Assembly: GCA_014804185.1 (NCBI GenBank)
Contig: JAAVAG010000035.1
Coordinates: 1 to 12,713 of the forward strand
DNA length: 12,713 bases
Reading direction: 5' to 3'
Source: Lachnospiraceae bacterium
GTDB lineage: Bacteria; Bacillota; Clostridia; Lachnospirales; Lachnospiraceae
This document shows positions 1 through 4,527 of the stretch, piece after piece; the first letter of the stretch is position 1; every line of letters begins with the position of its first letter. The notes beneath the pieces were generated by a model. That model was not told the origin of the DNA, searched no databases, and was given only the letters and a program-made list of their open reading frames with translations. Both the position numbers and the translations under genes were made by a program.

Positions 1-527
1 AAGGCATCCGTAAGCATTTGGCTGATCATCTGCTGGTCCCATTCCAGATAAGAGGTTGCAATCATGGTTGCGATTCCATGGACATACATCCACATCTCCA
101 GGTGGAACAGAAAGGCGTCTTCCCGGGAAAGGCCCACGGTCCGCTGCAGAAGAGCCGTAAGCTGCTCCAGTTCCTCCGTGGTCTCGTCGATTTTTTCTCC
201 GCTTCGGTTTCGCATGAACAACAGGCGGAACAGCTGGCGTTCCTCCCGAGCAAACCGGATATAGGCCATGCCGCTGGCCTTGTAGGGCGGAAATTCGCAT
301 CGGTCTATTTCACGGCGCAGGTAATCCTGATAGAGGGCGTCCGCTGCCTGAATGGCGGCGGCCTTTAACTCCTCCATCGTGCTGAAATTGGAGAAAACAG
401 GCTGCGTGGAGCAGCCCAGATCGGCAGCGATATTTCGGGCGCCCAGTGCCTCCATGCCTTTTTGCCGGATAATGCGCAGAGCGCTGTCGATGATATTGTC
501 CCGTGTGATCTTTACCTTGGGCGGCAT
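1..527 (-). CDS. TetR/AcrR-family transcriptional regulator (3' end outside window)
   Basis: The frame opens at the ATG at 525-527 and stays open to the window edge, giving 175 residues without a stop. A GGAGGG ribosome site at 537-542 sits 9 nt upstream. Residues about 8-55 form a TetR-type DNA-binding domain: an N-terminal helix (TRDNIIDSALRIIRQKG), then a helix-turn-helix around residues 31-52 (RNIAADLGCSTQPVFSNFST, followed by MEELK). The rest is helical ligand-binding domain. The MWMYVHGIAT segment (residues 145-154) resembles the WHG-type C-terminal domain of Firmicutes TetR proteins. Such proteins are dimeric cytosolic repressors released by a small ligand. The ligand cannot be read from sequence. 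Its targets may be itself and genes beyond the left edge. Control of the divergent antiporter is possible, but that gene already has a riboswitch. Confidence 0.9.
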   Translation of the reverse strand, partial: MPPKVKITRDNIIDSALRIIRQKGMEALGARNIAADLGCSTQPVFSNFSTMEELKAAAIQAADALYQDYLRREIDRCEFPPYKASGMAYIRFAREERQLFRLLFMRNRSGEKIDETTEELEQLTALLQRTVGLSREDAFLFHLEMWMYVHGIATMIATSYLEWDQQMISQMLTDA

Positions 528-554
528 ATCTTATAACCCTCCAAATAATATAGC

Positions 555-565
555 ATACGTTGTAT
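555..565. promoter_or_regulatory. Candidate operator palindrome for the TetR regulator
   Basis: ATAC-GTT-GTAT is a short inverted repeat with partly symmetric flanks, between the -10 box and ribosome site of the leftward tetR-like gene. A repressor bound here would cover the transcription start, as expected for autoregulation. The arms are only 4 bp perfect, so this is a weak call. Confidence 0.3.
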
Positions 566-575
566 AACACTTGAT

Positions 576-604
576 ATATTATCATGGGAACAGGAAGATG
601 TCAA
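576..604 (-). promoter_or_regulatory. Promoter of the TetR-family gene
   Basis: Read on the - strand, a perfect TTGACA (604-599) is followed after 17 nt by TAATAT (581-576). A TG one base upstream of the -10 makes an extended -10. The predicted start lies near 569, about 40 nt before the ATG. The layout is that of a sigma-A promoter. Confidence 0.65.
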
Positions 605-638
605 GAGAAAGCGTCGGTTTTCAAAGATCAGTTTATTC

Positions 639-668
639 TTGACAGCCCGGCGCCCCGTATGCTATATT
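639..668 (+). promoter_or_regulatory. Sigma-A promoter of the riboswitch-antiporter transcript
   Basis: TTGACA (639-644) and TATATT (663-668, five of six consensus bases) are separated by 18 nt. The predicted start near 675 is about 10 nt before the riboswitch aptamer, so the whole aptamer would be transcribed. It is divergent from the tetR-like promoter, with 34 bp between the two -35 boxes. Confidence 0.7.
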
Positions 669-684
669 ACACTCTAACAGAAAA

Positions 685-777
685 TACCCATGAGGGAGTA
701 GTAAGCGCGGTTTGCGTGGCAAATCAACAATCTCGGCCTTTGGTCTGGTTTGTCTTAAATAACGAGACTCATGTATA
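685..777 (+). promoter_or_regulatory. yybP-ykoY-type Mn2+ riboswitch aptamer
   Basis: The conserved parts of the yybP-ykoY family (Rfam RF00080 from memory) are present in order. P1 5' strand CATGAG (689-694) is followed at once by the loop GGAGTAG (695-701). An internal helix pairs CAAATC (720-725) with GGTTTG (747-752), with AACA inside it and a GGCC-TTT-GGTC tip at 735-745. The terminal AACGAGAC (761-768) runs into P1 3' strand CTCATG (768-773), the exact complement of 689-694. Family members bind Mn2+ at a docked two-loop interface and usually switch on manganese exporters. The 3' strand of P1 is shared with the first terminator hairpin, so ligand-stabilised P1 would block termination: an ON switch. 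No covariance search could be run. Confidence 0.87.
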
Positions 778-801
778 GCTGCAGGTTATACATGAGTTTT
801 T
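767..801 (+). terminator. Riboswitch-controlled intrinsic terminator 1
   Basis: A perfect 11-bp inverted repeat, ACTCATGTATA (767-777) with TATACATGAGT (787-797), has a 9-nt loop and runs into a T tract (797-801). Bases 768-773 are also the 3' strand of aptamer helix P1, so P1 and this terminator exclude each other. It is about 80 nt upstream of the antiporter start codon. Confidence 0.85.
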
Positions 802-805
802 CTGA

Positions 806-842
806 CTCGGTATAATTGTTGCAGATTATACCGGGGTTTTTT
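806..842 (+). terminator. Second tandem intrinsic terminator before the antiporter
   Basis: CTCGGTATAAT (806-816) pairs with ATTATACCGGG (825-835) over 11 bp with one G-T wobble and an 8-nt loop. Six T residues follow (837-842). It shares the core TGCAG(G/A)TTATAC with terminator 1 (780-791 and 820-831), which suggests a duplication. Its 5' arm (806-815) can also pair with the 3' arm of terminator 1 (786-796, one bulged A), so the two hairpins may be linked. Confidence 0.75.
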
Positions 843-875
843 GTCTATAATAAAATACGAAAGAGGTATAGGAAA

Positions 876-1850
876 ATGGAACTGACAATGGCAATTATTT
901 TGTTTCTCGTTGGGATCGTGCTGATTGTAAAGGGCGGCGACTTTTTCGTTGATGCCGCTTCCTGGATTGCCGAGATCAGCGGTATTCCCAAACTGATCGT
1001 GGGCGCCACTATCGTAAGTCTGGCGACCACGCTTCCGGAGATGCTGGTTTCCGTCATGGCGGCAGCCGGGGGCGAGGTAGAGATGTCCGTGGGAAACGCC
1101 GTGGGCAGCGTGACGGCCAATATCGGCCTGATCATGGCGATTTCGCTGGTGTGTATGCCTGCCGTAATCAAACGGAAGGATTATCTTGTAAAATCAATTC
1201 TCATGCTGGCGGCCGCGGGACTGATTGTGGCGTCCGGACTGAAAGGAGAGGTGGGAATCGGCATTTCCGCACTGCTTATTGTGATTTTTCTGGTGTTTAT
1301 GTGGGACAATGTGGCTTCGGCGCTGCGCTCCATGAAAGAGGAAAAAGAGGGCGGAAAGCGCAGAGGCTGGAGCGATGCGGGACGCAAAGAAGTTCTGGTT
1401 AATTTTGTCAAGTTTGTCTTGGGGGCAGTGGGCATCGTGGGGGGCGCCCAGCTGCTGGTGGACAACGGAAAGGTGCTTGCCGACATTGCGCGTATTGATG
1501 AGCGGATTATCGGGGTGACGATCATAGCAGTGGGAACGTCCCTGCCGGAACTGGTAACGACGGTCACAGCTATTGTGAAGAAACAATCCTCCCTTTCCAT
1601 CGGCAATATTCTGGGGGCAAATATCATTGATCTGGCGCTGATTATGCCCATCAGCGCGCTGGTGTCGGGAAAAGCGCTGCCCATCGATCCCAGTTCCGCC
1701 AGGTTTGATTTTCCGGCCTGTCTGATCGCGGGATGCATCGCGGTGATTCCAACCATGATCACGGGACGGTTTCGAAAATGGCAGGGAGTGCTGCTGCTGG
1801 CTGTCTATGCCGTCTATATGTTCCTGACATGTACCGCAGGCGGCATGTGA
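876..1850 (+). CDS. CaCA-family cation/Na+ antiporter (YrbG-like), probable Mn2+ exporter
   Basis: The product is 324 residues, about the usual length for prokaryotic CaCA exchangers, with roughly ten hydrophobic segments in two inverted halves. The ATG at 876 is chosen because AGAGG (862-866) precedes it. An upstream in-frame ATG at 816 lies inside a terminator loop. The alpha-1 repeat has SLATTLPE (48-55) and GNAVGSVTAN (73-82). The alpha-2 repeat has AVGTSLPE (218-225) and GNILGANIID (243-252). Both ion-binding glutamates (E55, E225), T51, T221, N82 and D252 are kept. By comparison with the archaeal NCX_Mj structure (from memory), two Na+-site serines appear as T52 and A248. A Lys/Glu/Arg-rich loop (154-172) links the halves. 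The family exchanges Na+ or H+ for Ca2+ or other divalent cations across the membrane. The upstream Mn2+ riboswitch points to manganese export. No terminator is visible between this gene and the regulator gene 47 nt downstream. Confidence 0.9.
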   Translation: MELTMAIILFLVGIVLIVKGGDFFVDAASWIAEISGIPKLIVGATIVSLATTLPEMLVSVMAAAGGEVEMSVGNAVGSVTANIGLIMAISLVCMPAVIKRKDYLVKSILMLAAAGLIVASGLKGEVGIGISALLIVIFLVFMWDNVASALRSMKEEKEGGKRRGWSDAGRKEVLVNFVKFVLGAVGIVGGAQLLVDNGKVLADIARIDERIIGVTIIAVGTSLPELVTTVTAIVKKQSSLSIGNILGANIIDLALIMPISALVSGKALPIDPSSARFDFPACLIAGCIAVIPTMITGRFRKWQGVLLLAVYAVYMFLTCTAGGM

Positions 1851-1861
1851 CCAGGAAAACA

Positions 1862-1887
1862 AGACAGAATGGGAAGACAGAATGGGA
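1862..1887 (+). repeat. Perfect 13-bp tandem duplication before the response regulator
   Basis: AGACAGAATGGGA occurs twice head to tail (1862-1874, 1875-1887) in the 47-bp gap between the antiporter and the response regulator. The second copy places GGGAG next to GAGGG (1884-1892) and so contributes to the ribosome site of the gene starting at 1898. Confidence 0.85.
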
Positions 1888-1897
1888 GAGGGCGGAT

Positions 1898-2569
1898 ATG
1901 TGGCGAATCTTGATCGTGGAGGATGACAGAGGAATTGCGGAGGCCGTCGGTGAGCAGGTGAGAAAATGGGAGATGGACGCCAGGTGCGTCAGGGATTTCC
2001 GGAATGTGTCCGGGGAATTTGCGCGGTATGAGCCGCACCTGGTGTTGATGGATATTGCGCTGCCTTTTTTCGACGGCTACCATTGGTGCGGCGAGATACG
2101 GAAAGTGTCCAAAGTGCCGGTGATCTTTATCTCCTCGGCGGCGGACAATATGAATATTGTCATGGCGGTCAATATGGGGGCGGATGACTTTATCGCAAAG
2201 CCCTTTGACCAGAGCGTTCTGATGGCGAAGATACAGGCCATGCTCCGCCGCGCCTATGACTTCGGGGCGGCCGCGCCGGTGTTGGAGTATCGGGGGGCAC
2301 TGCTGAATACAGGCGATCAGTCTCTGACTTACAGGGAGGAAAATATTCCGCTGACAAGAAATGAATACCGTATTCTGCTCACTCTGATGGAGAGCAGGGG
2401 AAGTATCGTCAGCAGGGAGAGGCTGATGGAACGTCTCTGGGAGACAGACAGCTTCGTGGACGACAACACACTCACCGTCAATATAAACCGGCTGCGCAGA
2501 AAACTGGACGGAGCAGGGCTGACAGAGTTTATCACCACAAAGGTTGGCGTGGGATATCTTCTTGCATAG
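1898..2569 (+). CDS. BceR-like OmpR-family response regulator
   Basis: The product is 223 residues, starting at the ATG at 1898 behind GGGAGAGGG. Residues 1-118 form the receiver domain: acidic pair D9-D10, phospho-acceptor D52 in LVLMDIALPFFDGY, S80 in the switch position, and K101 in IAKPFD. Residues about 128-223 form an OmpR/PhoB winged helix (PLTRNEYRIL, then a recognition-helix region TLTVNINRLRRKL, then GVGYLL). The receiver resembles BceR/VraR-type regulators, which answer to intramembrane-sensing kinases and switch on peptide-detoxification ABC transporters. The kinase follows after 81 nt and the BceAB-like transporter after that. Its likely target is the palindrome at 3647-3666. With no promoter or terminator seen between it and the antiporter, read-through from the riboswitch transcript is possible. 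Confidence 0.92.
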   Translation: MWRILIVEDDRGIAEAVGEQVRKWEMDARCVRDFRNVSGEFARYEPHLVLMDIALPFFDGYHWCGEIRKVSKVPVIFISSAADNMNIVMAVNMGADDFIAKPFDQSVLMAKIQAMLRRAYDFGAAAPVLEYRGALLNTGDQSLTYREENIPLTRNEYRILLTLMESRGSIVSRERLMERLWETDSFVDDNTLTVNINRLRRKLDGAGLTEFITTKVGVGYLLA

Positions 2570-2606
2570 AAGATCTTCCTGCACAGAGAATCTTCTTACA
2601 TAGAGA
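2556..2606 (+). repeat. Three-copy 17-bp imperfect tandem repeat over the regulator stop codon
   Basis: Three adjacent 17-bp units start at 2556, 2573 and 2590: ATCTTCTTGCATAGAAG, then ATCTTCCTGCACAGAGA, then ATCTTCTTACATAGAGA. The first contains the last codons and the TAG stop (2567-2569) of the response regulator. The other two fill the gap before the kinase. A 10-bp palindrome GAAGATCTTC (2569-2578) spans the first junction. The unit length is not a multiple of three, so it is not a coding repeat. Confidence 0.8.
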
Positions 2607-2650
2607 CGGCGGATAGAAATGGAGGACCCGATAAAGCGGGCGGAAGAAGA

Positions 2651-3643
2651 ATGATGCGTTTTTTGTTGTCCTATCTCAGAGGGCACAGGAGAGGAATCCT
2701 GACCTTTTTACTTTTCGTACTGATTTTTCTGGTAACGTTTGCCCTGTATCATCTGCCCGTGGGAGCGGTGATTTATCCGGCCCTTGTCTGCGGACTGCTG
2801 GGCGTCATTTTTCTTGCGGCTGACGTTCGCCGGGCTTATCACAAATACAGGCTGCTTTCGGATATTGCCCGGCTGCAGGCGGAACTGATCTCTGAACTGC
2901 CGGACACGGATTTTTCGGAGGCTGCCGGGTATCGGGAGATCGCCCTGCATCTGGCGGATCTGCACAGACAGCTTGCGGACCGGATGAATGTCAGGTATCT
3001 GGATATGGTGGATTATTATACCCTGTGGGTACACCAGATTAAAACCCCTATCGCCTCCATGCGCCTGCGGCTGCAGAACGAAGATTCACAGCTGTCCCGG
3101 GAGGTGCAGGAGGATCTGTTCCGAATCGAGCAGTATGTGGAAATGGTGCTTATGTTCCTGCGTCTGGATGCCGATTCCACCGATTATGTTCTTCAGGAGT
3201 ATGATCTGGACGGCGTTGTCAGACAGGCGGTAAAAAAATTTGCGGGACAGTTTATCCGCAGAAAACTCCGGCTGGAATACCGGCCCCTGGAGACGCGCGT
3301 CCTCACCGACGAAAAATGGCTTTTATTTGTGGTGGAGCAGGTGCTCTCCAACGCGCTGAAATACACGGAGGAAGGAACCGTCACCATTGAACTGGAGGAG
3401 CCGAAAACGCTGTGTATACGGGATACGGGGATCGGAATTGACCCGGAGGATCTGCCGCGGATATTTGAAAAGGGATACACCGGCGGAAACGGACGCTCCG
3501 ACAAGAGAGCCAGCGGTATCGGACTGTATCTGTGCAGGCGGGTGTGTGCCAATCTGGGACACAGTATTGCCGTGCAATCCTGCTGCGGCAGAGGAACCGA
3601 AGTGCGGATTGATTTGCAGGAGACAAGAATAGAAACAGAATAA
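2651..3643 (+). CDS. BceS-like intramembrane-sensing histidine kinase
   Basis: The product is 330 residues, typical of BceS-type kinases. Two N-terminal membrane segments (about 15-33 and 37-56) are joined by only a few residues, so there is no extracellular sensor domain. This is the hallmark of kinases that sense through their partner transporter. The dimerisation/phosphorylation box is WVHQIKTPIASMRLRL with H128. The ATPase domain has N-box VLSNALKY (N234), G1 DTGIGI (D258) and G2 SGIGLYLCRRV (288-298). Two adjacent ATGs (2651, 2654) can serve as start. A GGAAG at 2642-2646 spaces slightly better to the second, while the stronger GGAGG at 2621 is too far away. It is expected to phosphorylate the upstream response regulator in response to flux or state of the ABC transporter encoded downstream. 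Confidence 0.92.
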   Translation: MMRFLLSYLRGHRRGILTFLLFVLIFLVTFALYHLPVGAVIYPALVCGLLGVIFLAADVRRAYHKYRLLSDIARLQAELISELPDTDFSEAAGYREIALHLADLHRQLADRMNVRYLDMVDYYTLWVHQIKTPIASMRLRLQNEDSQLSREVQEDLFRIEQYVEMVLMFLRLDADSTDYVLQEYDLDGVVRQAVKKFAGQFIRRKLRLEYRPLETRVLTDEKWLLFVVEQVLSNALKYTEEGTVTIELEEPKTLCIRDTGIGIDPEDLPRIFEKGYTGGNGRSDKRASGIGLYLCRRVCANLGHSIAVQSCCGRGTEVRIDLQETRIETE

Positions 3644-3646
3644 ATG

Positions 3647-3666
3647 TTCTTACAGCAATGTAAGAA
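3647..3666. promoter_or_regulatory. BceR-type operator upstream of the ABC transporter genes
   Basis: A perfect palindrome, TTCTTACA, then GCAA, then TGTAAGAA, begins 3 bp after the kinase stop codon. Its core TTACA-N4-TGTAA fits the TNACA-N4-TGTAA consensus recalled for BceR-like regulators. It is centred about 70 bp upstream of the predicted start of the ATPase transcript, a plausible activator position. Confidence 0.75.
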
Positions 3667-3718
3667 AAGGGGGAGGAAATGTAAGCCGGTTCGATGGCGA
3701 TGCGCCTCCCTTTTGTTT
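3665..3718 (+). terminator. Possible terminator hairpin after the kinase gene
   Basis: AAAA plus GGGAGG (3665-3668, 3671-3676, with a GG bulge between) can pair with CCTCCC plus TTTT (3705-3714). An inner GCC/GGC pair lies at 3685-3687 and 3696-3698. TTTTGTTT follows the stem. It could end the regulator-kinase transcript just before the promoter for the ATPase gene. The loop is long and the stem bulged, so confidence is modest. Confidence 0.45.
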
Positions 3719-3723
3719 ATGAT
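3695..3723 (+). promoter_or_regulatory. Candidate activated promoter of the BceAB-like genes
   Basis: A good -10 box TATGAT (3718-3723) has only a poor -35 match (TGGCGA, 3695-3700, 17-nt spacing). A weak -35 downstream of the operator palindrome is what an activator-dependent promoter would show. The predicted start is near 3730, with the ATPase ATG at 3763. Confidence 0.5.
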
Positions 3724-3762
3724 AAGGGCAGTTCGAATATCAGAAAGATCGGAGGAAGTAAA

Positions 3763-4527
3763 ATGAGTATGTTGGAAGTGAAGGGACTTCAGAAAATTTA
3801 TACGTCCCGTCTGGGCGGCAGCAGGGTGGAGGCGCTGAAAAATGTTTCTTTCACGGTGGAGAGGGGAGAATATGTGGCTATCATGGGAGAATCCGGATCG
3901 GGAAAGACGACGCTGCTCAATATTCTGGCGGCGCTGGATCAGCCAACCGGCGGGACGGTAAGCCTGGAGGGCAGAATTCTATCCCGGATCAGGGAAGCCG
4001 AGGCCACGGCATTTCGGCGGGACAATCTGGGATTTGTGTTTCAGGATTTCAATCTGCTGGATACTTTCTCCCTGGAGGACAATATTTACCTCCCACTGGT
4101 GCTGGCGGGAAAGTCTCATGGTGAGATGAAGAAGCGTATCGAACCCATTGCAGCTCAGCTTGGCATTGCCGATATCCTGAAAAAATACCCTTACGAGGTG
4201 TCAGGGGGGCAGAAACAACGGGCGGCGGTGGCGCGGGCGCTGATCACACAACCCAGGCTGATTCTGGCGGACGAACCTACGGGAGCGCTGGATTCCAGGG
4301 CTGCGGACGAATTGCTGCGGCTTTTTGGAGAAATCAACAGGCAGGGGCAGACCATACTTATGGTGACGCACTCTGTAAAGGCCGCCAGCCATGCCGGTCT
4401 GATTTTATTTATCAGGGACGGAGAGGTTTTCCACAAAATATACAGGGGCGAGAGCAGCAATGAACAGTTGTATCAGAAAATTTCGGATACACTCACAATA
4501 TTGGCGACAGGAGGCAATGGAAGATGA
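3763..4527 (+). CDS. BceA-like ABC transporter ATPase (peptide-antibiotic detoxification)
   Basis: The product is 254 residues, standard for BceA/LolD-group ATPases. The start is the ATG at 3763 because GGAGG (3751-3755) lies 7 nt upstream. The open frame extends 69 nt further up, but into the promoter region. Motifs in order: Walker A GESGSGKTT (42-50), Q-loop with Q94 in FVFQDFNLLDTFSLEDN (the DTFS/LxDN wording is characteristic of BceA-type proteins), signature VSGGQKQR (146-153), Walker B LILADE (166-171) with catalytic E171, D-loop GALD, and switch H203. It powers the permease encoded immediately downstream, whose ATG overlaps this stop codon (ATGA). The transporter frees lipid II-cycle targets from peptide antibiotics and signals drug presence to the kinase. 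The substrate cannot be named from sequence. Confidence 0.94.
   Translation: MSMLEVKGLQKIYTSRLGGSRVEALKNVSFTVERGEYVAIMGESGSGKTTLLNILAALDQPTGGTVSLEGRILSRIREAEATAFRRDNLGFVFQDFNLLDTFSLEDNIYLPLVLAGKSHGEMKKRIEPIAAQLGIADILKKYPYEVSGGQKQRAAVARALITQPRLILADEPTGALDSRAADELLRLFGEINRQGQTILMVTHSVKAASHAGLILFIRDGEVFHKIYRGESSNEQLYQKISDTLTILATGGNGR

Noticed and set aside
310..585. A 91-codon - strand frame across the TetR gene start
   Set aside because: It is out of frame with the true TetR frame, which has the helix-turn-helix and a good ribosome site at 537-542.
816..875. A 20-codon N-terminal extension of the antiporter
   Set aside because: The upstream ATG lies inside the terminator 2 loop, and its codons cover the T tract. 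The ATG at 876 has a ribosome site.
1194..2686. Long - strand open frames (222 and 290 codons) opposite the antiporter and response regulator
   Set aside because: The + strand genes here carry complete family motifs and good starts. The antisense translations are low-complexity and have no ribosome sites.
3694..3762. A 23-codon extension of the BceA-like ATPase
   Set aside because: It covers the hairpin and -10 box and has no ribosome site, whereas GGAGG precedes the ATG at 3763.
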